Origin: Bifidobacterium sp. B4142
Lineage (GTDB): Bacteria > Actinomycetota > Actinomycetes > Actinomycetales > Bifidobacteriaceae
Reading direction: 5' to 3'
DNA: 64,000 bases
Assembly (NCBI RefSeq): GCF_026537325.1
Contig: NZ_JAFNMJ010000002.1
Span: forward strand, 62,001-126,000
Numbering within the stretch: position 1 is the stretch's first letter; each line of letters starts with the position of its first letter. Below are positions 52,288 to 60,817 of the stretch, piece after piece. The position numbers and the translations under genes were made by a program. Under the pieces are notes generated by a model, which worked only from the letters and a program-made list of their open reading frames with translations, made no database searches and was not told the DNA's origin.

Positions 52288-53460
52288 GTGAGCGAGATTG
52301 CCCAGAATGACAATTTCAATGACAAGACCAACATCAAGGTCGTTGGTGTTGGTGGAGCCGGTGGCAATGCTGTCAATCGCATGATTGCCGAAGGCCTGCA
52401 GAATGTCGAGTTTGTGGCCATCAATACCGATGCCAAGGATCTCCTGCGCTCAGAAGCCGATGTGAAGATCTCCCTTTCTGATGCGAACAGCCGCGGCCTG
52501 GGAGCCGGAGCTGATCCGGAGAAGGGCGCCAAGGCTGCCCAGGATCATCAGTCCGACATCGAAGAGGTCCTCAAGGGCGCCGATATGGTCTTCGTCACTG
52601 CAGGGGAGGGCGGCGGCACAGGCACCGGTGCCAGCCCCTTGGTTGCGCGTGCAGCCCGTCAGCAAGGCGCGCTCACCATCGCCGTGGTCACCCGTCCCTT
52701 CACCTTTGAGGGGCCCAGGCGCTCCGCTTCCGCCGAATCGGGCATCGAGAACCTGCGCAAGGAGGTCGATGCCCTCATCGTTATCCCTAATGACCGGCTT
52801 CTGGACCTCTCGGATCGCACGGTCTCGGTCATGGATGCCTTCAAGACAGCCGACACGGCCCTGCTGGCCGGCGTTCAGGGCATCACCGACCTGATCACCA
52901 TGAACTCCTACATTCACGTGGACTTCTCCGATGTCACCGCCATCTTGAAGGACGCCGGCACAGCCCTCTTCGGCATCGGCGCAGCCAGGGGCGAGGATCG
53001 AGCCACCCAGGCCGCCGAGATCGCCATCTCCTCTCCGCTCTTGGAGGAGAGCATCGAAGGTGCCCATGGGGCCCTGATCAACGTGGCCGGCCCCACCGAC
53101 CTGAGCATGCAGGAGGCATCTGCAGCCGCCCAGCTGGTCCAGGATGCCATCCATCCCGAGGCGCAGATCATCTGGGGCCTGGCCCTGGACGACGCTTACG
53201 GGGACGAGGTGCGGGTCACGGTCATCGCCGCCGGATTCGATCCCACCCCAAAGAAAGATGAGACTCCGGCCCCTGCAGTGGACGCGACCACCACACCTAC
53301 GGCGGCTACTCCGGTCCAGGAGCCCCAGCAGCCACTGACGACCCCGTCTGTCCAGGCGGAGTCCGATGAGACCTCCGAACACGATGTGGTGCCCCCTGCC
53401 TCCGGCGATGACGGCACCTCCGACCCGGGATATCTGGATATCCCTGACTTTCTGCGGTAA
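52288..53460 (+). CDS. ftsZ: Cell division GTPase FtsZ
   Basis: 390 residues, tubulin-like GTPase that forms the division ring. VVGVGGAGGNAVNRM and the tubulin signature GGGTGTGAS at 108-116 bind GTP. VIPNDRLLDLSD and the T7-loop NVAGPTDLSM region are intact. After a disordered Thr/Pro/Ala linker (about 318-378) comes the conserved C-terminal peptide DIPDFLR, which recruits SepF and FtsA-type partners. GTG start with GGGAG 6 bases upstream. sepF follows 18 bases later. Confidence 0.98.
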   Translation: MSEIAQNDNFNDKTNIKVVGVGGAGGNAVNRMIAEGLQNVEFVAINTDAKDLLRSEADVKISLSDANSRGLGAGADPEKGAKAAQDHQSDIEEVLKGADMVFVTAGEGGGTGTGASPLVARAARQQGALTIAVVTRPFTFEGPRRSASAESGIENLRKEVDALIVIPNDRLLDLSDRTVSVMDAFKTADTALLAGVQGITDLITMNSYIHVDFSDVTAILKDAGTALFGIGAARGEDRATQAAEIAISSPLLEESIEGAHGALINVAGPTDLSMQEASAAAQLVQDAIHPEAQIIWGLALDDAYGDEVRVTVIAAGFDPTPKKDETPAPAVDATTTPTAATPVQEPQQPLTTPSVQAESDETSEHDVVPPASGDDGTSDPGYLDIPDFLR

Positions 53461-53478
53461 TCAGGCGAAGGAGCAGGT

Positions 53479-53946
53479 ATGGCAGGATTGATGAAGAACG
53501 CAATGTCCTTTTTCGGCATGTCGGATGTCGTGGACGACGATGACGACGACCTGGCCGACGATGAAGAGGCCAGCGATGGCTTCGACACTGATCACTCTGT
53601 GACTCCCATGGCTCCGCAATCCACGTCCAGCAGCCAGGAGACCGAGTCCACGCCCTTCAAGAGCCGGATCAACCGCATCACCACCATCCATCCCAAGTCC
53701 TATGAGGATGCCCAGATGGTCGGCAGGGCCCTGCGGGATGGGGTGCCGGTGGTCCTCAACCTGACTGGCGTGTCCGAGTCGGTGGCCTATAGGATCGTCG
53801 ATTTCTCAGCCGGCGTGGTCTTCGGGGTGCGTGGATCCATCGAGCGGGTCACCCCCAGGGTCTTCCTGCTCAGTCCTGCACAGGTCAACATCAAGGTGGA
53901 GGAGCCCGAATCAGGCTCTTCGGCCAAGGGGCTTTTCGCCCAGTGA
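53479..53946 (+). CDS. sepF: Cell division protein SepF
   Basis: 155 residues. An N-terminal membrane-binding helix (MAGLMKNAMSFFGMSD) leads to an acidic linker and the SepF core (about 68-155) with NRITTIHPKSYEDAQMVGRA and PVVLNLTG. SepF forms rings that anchor FtsZ to the membrane and is the main anchor where FtsA is absent, as in actinobacteria. AAGGAG precedes the ATG. It forms part of the ftsZ-sepF-yggT-divIVA operon. Confidence 0.96.
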   Translation: MAGLMKNAMSFFGMSDVVDDDDDDLADDEEASDGFDTDHSVTPMAPQSTSSSQETESTPFKSRINRITTIHPKSYEDAQMVGRALRDGVPVVLNLTGVSESVAYRIVDFSAGVVFGVRGSIERVTPRVFLLSPAQVNIKVEEPESGSSAKGLFAQ

Positions 53947-53987
53947 CCGACCCTCTGGCAGCCGTGTCCGCAGGAGCCTAAAGACGC

Positions 53988-54272
53988 ATGCTTGTTCCCT
54001 TTATCCGATATCTGGTAGACATCTGCATTGAAACCTACCTGCTCATCCTATTCGTGCGGATGATTCTGGACTGGGTCATGGTTCTGTCACCTCGCTGGTA
54101 TCCCCGCGGCTTCCTGGCCTCGCTCATTCGGGTCATCTATGCCTTGACTGAGCCGCCCCTGCGCTGGCTGCGCCGGTACATCCCGCCCCTGCCCATGGGC
54201 AGGATCCAGCTCGACGTCTCCTTCATGGTGCTCTATGCCGCCCTGATTATCATCCAGGTGCTGCTGGGATAA
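53988..54272 (+). CDS. YggT family membrane protein
   Basis: 94 residues with two membrane helices (about 8-28 and 70-92). LLILFVRMILDWVMVLSPRW and the middle RVIYALTEPPLRWLRRYIPP are the YggT signature. The family is often beside sepF and divIVA and is linked to envelope or division functions that remain ill-defined. GGAG lies about 11 bases before the ATG. Confidence 0.92.
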   Translation: MLVPFIRYLVDICIETYLLILFVRMILDWVMVLSPRWYPRGFLASLIRVIYALTEPPLRWLRRYIPPLPMGRIQLDVSFMVLYAALIIIQVLLG

Positions 54273-54363
54273 AGGCAAGACCGCGGATACGGCAGACTCC
54301 GTGCTAGCATGCAGTAAGAGAACACAATCGGGCTGGTTGGCCTGAAGCGAGGTGGAGAAACAT

Positions 54364-55656
54364 ATGGCTCTATTGACGCCTAATGACATAAGGGAGCATA
54401 CCTTCCAGACAGTGCGGTTCAAGGAAGGCTACGACGTCGACGAGGTTGACGACTTCCTGGATCAGGTCACCGACACGGTTGAAGCCTTGGGCAAGCAGGC
54501 CATGCAGGGCAACACCGCTTCCACCCAGTCCCTGGGTACCGACGTGGCCTCGCTGAACTCCAAGATCTCTGACCTGACGGCTCAGGTGGAATCCCTGCAG
54601 ACAGAAAACCGGGATCTGAAGCAGGCCCAGGGTAATGCCGCCCAGCAGCCTGCCGTGGATGCCCAGACCAAGCGTCTCCTGGCTGAGTCCCAGAGTCAGG
54701 TCAAGACCCTGGCCTCCCAGAACGACCAGCTCAAACGTCAGGTCGAGCAGCTCAACTCGCAGATCGACCAGCTGACTGCCCAGGCCGCCGCGGGCAACAA
54801 CACCCAGGCTCTGACCAACCAGCTGACCGCAATGCAAAAGGAGCGCGACCAGGCCCGCCAGCAGGCCCAGGCTCTGACCAGCCAGCTCAATGCCTCCAAG
54901 CAGAGCATGGCCGCGGCTCGCCAGCAGGTCGCTCAGGCCCAGAAGGCCTCTCAGGAACAGCAACAACGCACTGAGCAGCTGAACAAGCAGCTGGAGGAGT
55001 CCCACAAGCGCGAGGAGCAGCTGCGCCAGCAGGTCTCCAAGTCTGAGCCCTCCACCGAAACGGGCAGCCTGCAGCGGATTGCTGGTGCTGGCGCCGAGGT
55101 CAGCGAACCCGAGAGGGCCACTGCCATGATCTCCCTGGCTATGACCCTGCACGACCAGTACGTAGACAAGGGCAAGGCCGACGCTTCTCAGCTGGTGGCT
55201 GAGGGCCACGCCCGGCACGACGACATCGTCAAGAAAGCGGAGGACTACTCCAAGAGGACCCGCGCCGAGGTGGACGAGTACTCCAAGCGAGTGCACTCCG
55301 AGGCTGATGGCTACTCACAGCGTGTACGCTCCCAGGCTGACGAGTACTCGGTCAAGACCCGTTCCGATGCTGACGCTTATTCCAAGCGCCAGCACACCCA
55401 GGCCGACGAGTACGAAACCCAGGTGCAGACCCGGGCTCAGGAGTACGACAAGAACACTCGCGACGGAGCGGACCGCTATGCAGCCGATGTCAAGAACAAG
55501 CTCATGGATCAGTCCAAGGTTCTTGAGGAGAACATCCAGGGGCTCAAGCAGTTCGAGGCGGGTTACCGCAGCAAGCTGACCGAGTTCCTCAACCAGCTGA
55601 TCAACCAGATCTCGGACACCAGCAATTACCAGTCCATGGAAAAGAAGCCTGAATAG
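54364..55656 (+). CDS. divIVA: DivIVA/Wag31 polar growth and septum protein
   Basis: 430 residues. N-terminal DivIVA lipid-binding motif: LTPNDIREHTFQTVRFKEGY then DVDEVDDFLDQV. A Gln-rich coiled coil fills about 60-245. Residues about 290-390 hold tandem 11-residue repeats, YSKR/YSQR + x4 + ADE/ADG (EYSKRVHSEADGY, EYSVKTRSDADAY), consistent with a hendecad coiled coil. It should mark curved membrane at poles and septa and recruit wall synthesis proteins. ATG at 54364 with GGAG 8 bases upstream. Last of the ftsZ cluster, 21 bases before lspA. Confidence 0.94.
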   Translation: MALLTPNDIREHTFQTVRFKEGYDVDEVDDFLDQVTDTVEALGKQAMQGNTASTQSLGTDVASLNSKISDLTAQVESLQTENRDLKQAQGNAAQQPAVDAQTKRLLAESQSQVKTLASQNDQLKRQVEQLNSQIDQLTAQAAAGNNTQALTNQLTAMQKERDQARQQAQALTSQLNASKQSMAAARQQVAQAQKASQEQQQRTEQLNKQLEESHKREEQLRQQVSKSEPSTETGSLQRIAGAGAEVSEPERATAMISLAMTLHDQYVDKGKADASQLVAEGHARHDDIVKKAEDYSKRTRAEVDEYSKRVHSEADGYSQRVRSQADEYSVKTRSDADAYSKRQHTQADEYETQVQTRAQEYDKNTRDGADRYAADVKNKLMDQSKVLEENIQGLKQFEAGYRSKLTEFLNQLINQISDTSNYQSMEKKPE

Positions 55657-55677
55657 CCCCACTTATTCCATCCGGTA

Positions 55678-56208
55678 ATGACCAAGAACATATACAAGAG
55701 ACGGCTGCGCGGGCACGTGGCCGTCTTCGTTGCTCTGGCGGCAGTGGCCATAGCCCTGGACCAGGTGACCAAAGCCCTGGCCGTGGCACGGCTGGGCAAC
55801 GGGATCAGAGTGGCTCTGCCTGGACCGTTGCGTGGACTGCGTCTGGTGCGCAACCCCGGGGCTTCGCTTGGATTGGGGTCCGGGAGCACCTGGGTCATAT
55901 CCCTTATTGCTCTGGCGGCCTGTCTGCTTATCATTGTTCTGGCTCTGCGCACCACCTCCATGGTCTGGACCCTGGTCCTCTCCCTGGCCTTTTCCGGGGC
56001 AGCAGGCAATTTGATCGACAGGGCGGCCTATGCTTCCGGTTTTCTTGACGGTGCCGTGGTCGACTTTCTGGACTACGGCTGGTCGGTGGGCAATGTGGCC
56101 GACGTGTATCTGACCCTGGCAGGCATGGCCGTAGTGGTGCTCATTATCTGCAATGTGCGGTTCAGCGACAGGGACAAGACACCGGATCATGGGGGAGCGG
56201 CCAAGTGA
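55678..56208 (+). CDS. lspA: Lipoprotein signal peptidase (signal peptidase II)
   Basis: 176 residues, four membrane segments. The aspartic catalytic pair is in GNLIDRAAY and the GNVADVYL segment. VRNPGASLGLGSG is the usual conserved loop. It cleaves signal peptides of prolipoproteins after diacylglyceryl modification. It is coupled to rluD by a GTGA stop/start overlap. Confidence 0.95.
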   Translation: MTKNIYKRRLRGHVAVFVALAAVAIALDQVTKALAVARLGNGIRVALPGPLRGLRLVRNPGASLGLGSGSTWVISLIALAACLLIIVLALRTTSMVWTLVLSLAFSGAAGNLIDRAAYASGFLDGAVVDFLDYGWSVGNVADVYLTLAGMAVVVLIICNVRFSDRDKTPDHGGAAK

Positions 56209-57134
56209 CCCGGCTTCTTCCCGCGCCTGATGCCTTGGTGGGTCGGCGCCTGGACATGGCCCTGTCCAAGATGCTGGGCCTGTCCAGGGCCAAGGCCAGC
56301 GATCTGGTGGCCCAGGGCCATGTGCGGATCATGGGCCGTCGGGTAAACAAGGCCACAACCCTGATGGGCGGTGATCTTATCGAGCTGGACGAGCCCGAGC
56401 CAGCCAAACAGGTTGAGCCGGTGGCCGAAGACATGCCTGTGGTCTACGAGGACGAGGACGTGGTAGTCGTAGACAAGCCGGTGGGGGTGGCGGCCCATCC
56501 CTCCATAGGCTGGACCGGCCCAACCGTTCTGGGCAGCCTTTTGCAGCGGGGCACCCACATCACTTCCATGGGGGCCCAGGGCCGTCAGGGCATCGTCTCC
56601 CGCCTGGACGCAGGCACCAGCGGCCTTATGCTGGTCTGCAAGTCCGACCTGGCCTACAAGGAGATGCGTCGGCAGTTCGCCCGGCATGAGGTGGTCAAGA
56701 TTTACCACGCCTTGGTCCAGGGCAACCTGACCGAGGACAAGGCCACCATAGAGGCCCCCATCGGACGGGCACGCGTCTCGGACTTCCGCTTTACGGTCAC
56801 GCCTGCCGGCAAGGAGGCCATCACCCACTGGGATGTGCTGGAGCGCTTCGGCTCGGCTACCCTGGTCAGCGTCAATCTGGAGACCGGGCGTACCCATCAG
56901 ATACGTGTGCACTTCTCCTCCATAGGTCATCCCCTGGTGGGCGACCACATGTATGGGGCCAACCCCGACCTGGCGGACAGACTGGGCCTGAAGCGGCAGT
57001 GGTTGCATGCCATGCGCTTGGAATTCCGCCATCCGCGCACCAAAATCTGGACCCAGGTGGTCTCCTCCTACCCGGCTGATCTGCGCCGCTCCCTACAGAT
57101 CGAGCGTCAGAGCGCCACTGGTATACGCAGCTAG
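56205..57134 (+). CDS. rluD: RluA/RluD-family pseudouridine synthase
   Basis: 309 residues. An N-terminal S4 RNA-binding domain (about 10-70, LDMALSKMLGLSRAKASDLV) is followed by the catalytic domain with D135 in VSRLDAGTSGLML, VGVAAHPS, and ETGRTHQIRVH. It isomerises uridines in 23S rRNA or tRNA; the exact sites are not readable, and RluD is the usual annotation for this lspA-linked gene. The GTG start overlaps the lspA stop. Confidence 0.93.
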   Translation: MTRLLPAPDALVGRRLDMALSKMLGLSRAKASDLVAQGHVRIMGRRVNKATTLMGGDLIELDEPEPAKQVEPVAEDMPVVYEDEDVVVVDKPVGVAAHPSIGWTGPTVLGSLLQRGTHITSMGAQGRQGIVSRLDAGTSGLMLVCKSDLAYKEMRRQFARHEVVKIYHALVQGNLTEDKATIEAPIGRARVSDFRFTVTPAGKEAITHWDVLERFGSATLVSVNLETGRTHQIRVHFSSIGHPLVGDHMYGANPDLADRLGLKRQWLHAMRLEFRHPRTKIWTQVVSSYPADLRRSLQIERQSATGIRS

Positions 57135-57177
57135 CGGACTCCGGCGATTCGGCCAGGGATCTGGGTAGGTTGGAGAT

Positions 57178-60100
57178 ATGTCCTCAACCCGGTCAGACTT
57201 CGTTCACCTTCACACCCACACCCACTATTCCACCTTGGACGGGGCCAGCAGGATTCCCGATCTGGTAACCGAGGTGAGTCGCTTGGAGCAGCCGGCCGTG
57301 GCCATCACCGACCACGGCAACATGCACGGGGCCTACGAGCTCTGGCGGACGGCCGTGGATGCCGACATCAAGCCCATCATCGGCATCGAGGCCTACGTGA
57401 CCCCTGAGACTGCCCGCCAGGACAAAAGCCGGGTCCACTGGGGAACCGACGAACAGCGTTCTGACGACGTCTCCGGCGGCGGCTTCATCACCCACATGAC
57501 CCTCTGGGCCAGTGACGACACAGGCCTGGTCAACCTGATCAAGGCTTCCTCGGTGGCCAACCTGGAGGGCTTGGTGGGCAAGTGGCCCCGCATGGACAAG
57601 GATCTGCTGTCCACCTATCACCAGGGGGTCATCGCCACCACTGGCTGCCCATCTGGCATCGTTCAGACCAGACTGAGGCTGGGCCAGTTCGACGAGGCCC
57701 TGAGGGCCGCCGGGGAGTTCCAGGACATCTTCGGCAAGGAAAACTATTACGTGGAGCTGATGGACCACGGGCTGGAGATCGAGCATCGGGTGACCAAGGA
57801 TCTGCTGGAAATCGCTCGTCGTCTGGATGCACCCCTAGTGGCCACCAACGATTCGCACTATGTGCGCAAGGACGATGCCTCGGCCCAGGATGCCTTGCTC
57901 TGCATCAACTCGGGGTCCCGGCTGACCGACCCCGGCCGCTTCAAGTTCGATGGCAGCGGCTACTACATTCGCTCCGCCCAGGAGATGCGCGAGATTTTCA
58001 AGGAGTTCCCAGAAGCCTGCGACAACACCTTGGAGATCGCGGAACGCTGCAACGTCATGTTCGACGACCACGAGGACGGGGCCTTCATGCCCCGCTTCGA
58101 ATGCCCGGAGGGCTGGGACGAAACCTCCCTCTTCCTGAAGAAGGTGGACGAGGGGTTGAAGAACCGCTACCCGGACGGGGTGCCCGAGGAGGTCTCCCAC
58201 CAGGCTGACTACGAGTGCGGCGTCATCTGCCAGATGCAGTTCACCGGATACTTCCTGGTCGTGGCCGATTACATCAACTGGGCCAAGAACCACGGAATCA
58301 TGGTGGGGCCGGGCCGTGGATCGGCGGCAGGATCCATGGTGGCCTACGCCATGGGCATCACCGAGCTGGACCCGCTCAAGCACGGGCTGATCTTCGAGCG
58401 CTTCCTCAACCCCGAGCGCGTCTCCCTGCCTGATATCGACGTGGACTTCGACCCCGAGGGGCGCATGAAGGTCCTGGACTATGTGGGCCGCAAGTACGGC
58501 TCCGACAAGGTGGCCCAGTGCGTGACCTACGGCACCATCAAGACCAAACAGGCCTTGAAGGACTCAGCCAGGATCATGGACTACGAGTACTCCGTTGGCG
58601 ACCAGGTCACCAAGGCCCTGCCGCCTACGGTCAACGGCAAGGACATGAGCCTCAAGGAGATCTTCGACCCCCAGTCCAAGCGCTACCCGGAGGCCAAGGA
58701 GTTCCGCGATCTGTACGAGTCCAACCCGGATGTCAAGCGGATCACCGAGGAGGCCAAGGGCATCGAGGGCATCATCCGCCAGACCGGTGTGCACGCCTGT
58801 GCCACCATCATGGCCTCCAATCCCATCACCAATACCTCACCGCTGATGGAGCGCACCGACGGCACGGTGACCACCACCTTCGAGTACCACACCTGCGAGA
58901 CCCTGGGGCTGGTCAAGATGGACTTCCTGGGGCTGTCCAACTTGACGGTCATCAGGGACACGGTCACCAACATCGAGCGCAACGGCAAGGAGCCCATCAG
59001 CATCGAGAAGGTCCCCTTGGATGACAAGGAGACTTACCAACTGCTGTCCCGGGGCGACACCCTGGGCGTCTTCCAGCTCGATGGCGACGGGATGCGATCC
59101 CTGCTGCGCATGCTTAAGCCCGACAACTTCAACGACATCTCCGCCCTGATCGCCCTCTACCGGCCGGGGCCCATGGATATGAACTCGCACATCAACTATG
59201 CAAAGCGCAAGAACGGACTGCAGAAGATCGAGCCCATCCACCCCGAGGTGGCCAAGCCCCTGGCGGGCGTGCTGGACGAGACCTACGGCCTGATCGTCTA
59301 CCAGGAGCAGGTCCAGTCCGCAGCGCGAATTCTGGCCGGGTACTCCCTGGGCCGAGCCGATGTGCTGCGAAGGGCCATGGGCAAGAAGAAGCCCGACGTC
59401 CTGGCCAAGGAGCAGGTGCCCTTCTTTGAGGGCATGAAGGCGCACGGCTACTCCCAGGAGGCCGCCCAGGCGGTCTGGGACGTCCTGGTGCCCTTCTCCG
59501 GCTACGCATTCAACAAGGCGCACTCGGCAGCCTACGCCCTGATCGCATACTGGACCGCCTACCTGAAGACCCACTATCCGGTGGAATTCATGGCCGCCCT
59601 GCTGCAGAACGAGCGGACCAACAAGGACAAGACCGCCCTCTACCTGGGCGAGGCCAGAAGGATGGGCATCCGCATCCTGGCTCCCGACATCAACGAGTCC
59701 GTGTCCGAGTATTCCGCTGTCGGCGACGTGGTCCGCTTCGGCCTGGGAGCCATCCGAAATGTGGGCGACAAGGTGGTGGCGGACATCATCAAGGAGCGCC
59801 AGGGGCCCCGGGGCAAGTACATCAACTTTATGGACTTCGTCAAGCGGGTGCCCATGGAAGTGCTCAACAAGCGAACCGTGGAATCCCTGATCAAGGGCGG
59901 CGCCTTCGACGGTATCGACCCCAACAGAAGGGCCCTCTTCCAGATCCACGACGAGGCCGTCGACCAGGTCATGCCCATCAAGCGCAAGCAGGCCGAGGGC
60001 CAGTTCGACCTCTTCGCCGACGCCGATGACGACGCACCCCAGCAGGATGCCTTGGGCGACGCCCAAGTGACTGTGCCCGACATCGATGAGTGGGACAAGT

Positions 60101-60735
60101 CCACCAAGCTCAACTTCGAGCGACAGATGCTGGGTCTGTATGTGTCCGACCACCCGCTGAGCGGCATGACCTCGGTTCTGGCCGGCATGCGCGACATGTC
60201 CATCGCCCAGCTGCTCAACCGGTCCAGGGGCATGGAAGGCAAGGCGGTGACCCTGGCCGGGCTGGTCACTGCAGTGGACCGACGGGTCTCCAAGAAGGGC
60301 AATCCCTGGGCCATCGTCACCATTGAGGACCTGGAGAGCTCCATCCAATGCATGTTCTTCGGCAAGGTCTACGACGCCCACTCCGACGACCTGGCCCTGG
60401 ACTCGGTCATCCGAGTGAGGGGGTTGGTCGAGCTGCGCGATGAGGCCACCAATATCCGCGTCAACGATATGGAGGTGCCCGTCCTGGAGTCGGCGGACGA
60501 GCGGCCATTGACCATCACCCTGCCCAGGCAGGCCCTGGATCGGGGGCACATGGAGCGGCTGGCCCGGATACTCAAGTCCCACCCCGGCTACTGCCAGGTC
60601 CGCCTGGCCGTCACCGACGACCGGGGCAACGTCCGTCTGCTGACCTTTGGCGACGGATTCCGCACCGGGCACGACACCTCCATGATGGCCGAGATCAAGT
60701 CGGTGTTCGGGCCCTCCTGCCTGCCGTCGGCCTAG
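57178..60735 (+). CDS. dnaE: DNA polymerase III alpha subunit
   Basis: 1185 residues, replicative polymerase. The N-terminal PHP domain starts FVHLHTHTHYSTLDGASR. The polymerase core has the catalytic Asp pair in PDIDVDFDPEG (about D421 and D423). GPGRGSAAGSMVAY and GYAFNKAHSAAYALIAYWTA are further C-family motifs. A helix-hairpin-helix region (about 860-930) and OB fold (about 1010-1080) follow. Most PHP metal ligands are visible, as in actinobacterial DnaE1 with proofreading, but that role here is inference. The ATG has TAGGTT six bases upstream and only a too-close GGAG. Confidence 0.98.
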   Translation: MSSTRSDFVHLHTHTHYSTLDGASRIPDLVTEVSRLEQPAVAITDHGNMHGAYELWRTAVDADIKPIIGIEAYVTPETARQDKSRVHWGTDEQRSDDVSGGGFITHMTLWASDDTGLVNLIKASSVANLEGLVGKWPRMDKDLLSTYHQGVIATTGCPSGIVQTRLRLGQFDEALRAAGEFQDIFGKENYYVELMDHGLEIEHRVTKDLLEIARRLDAPLVATNDSHYVRKDDASAQDALLCINSGSRLTDPGRFKFDGSGYYIRSAQEMREIFKEFPEACDNTLEIAERCNVMFDDHEDGAFMPRFECPEGWDETSLFLKKVDEGLKNRYPDGVPEEVSHQADYECGVICQMQFTGYFLVVADYINWAKNHGIMVGPGRGSAAGSMVAYAMGITELDPLKHGLIFERFLNPERVSLPDIDVDFDPEGRMKVLDYVGRKYGSDKVAQCVTYGTIKTKQALKDSARIMDYEYSVGDQVTKALPPTVNGKDMSLKEIFDPQSKRYPEAKEFRDLYESNPDVKRITEEAKGIEGIIRQTGVHACATIMASNPITNTSPLMERTDGTVTTTFEYHTCETLGLVKMDFLGLSNLTVIRDTVTNIERNGKEPISIEKVPLDDKETYQLLSRGDTLGVFQLDGDGMRSLLRMLKPDNFNDISALIALYRPGPMDMNSHINYAKRKNGLQKIEPIHPEVAKPLAGVLDETYGLIVYQEQVQSAARILAGYSLGRADVLRRAMGKKKPDVLAKEQVPFFEGMKAHGYSQEAAQAVWDVLVPFSGYAFNKAHSAAYALIAYWTAYLKTHYPVEFMAALLQNERTNKDKTALYLGEARRMGIRILAPDINESVSEYSAVGDVVRFGLGAIRNVGDKVVADIIKERQGPRGKYINFMDFVKRVPMEVLNKRTVESLIKGGAFDGIDPNRRALFQIHDEAVDQVMPIKRKQAEGQFDLFADADDDAPQQDALGDAQVTVPDIDEWDKSTKLNFERQMLGLYVSDHPLSGMTSVLAGMRDMSIAQLLNRSRGMEGKAVTLAGLVTAVDRRVSKKGNPWAIVTIEDLESSIQCMFFGKVYDAHSDDLALDSVIRVRGLVELRDEATNIRVNDMEVPVLESADERPLTITLPRQALDRGHMERLARILKSHPGYCQVRLAVTDDRGNVRLLTFGDGFRTGHDTSMMAEIKSVFGPSCLPSA

Positions 60736-60817
60736 GACGCGCCCGAAACCGTCTCACCATTTGGGACGGTGGTCAGTCACTGGCTTTGGCGACACAAAAG
60801 TTCACTACCATCAAAGT

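Noticed and set aside
58837-60672. 611-residue minus-strand frame opposite dnaE
   Set aside because: A GC-rich antisense shadow; dnaE is unambiguous on the plus strand.
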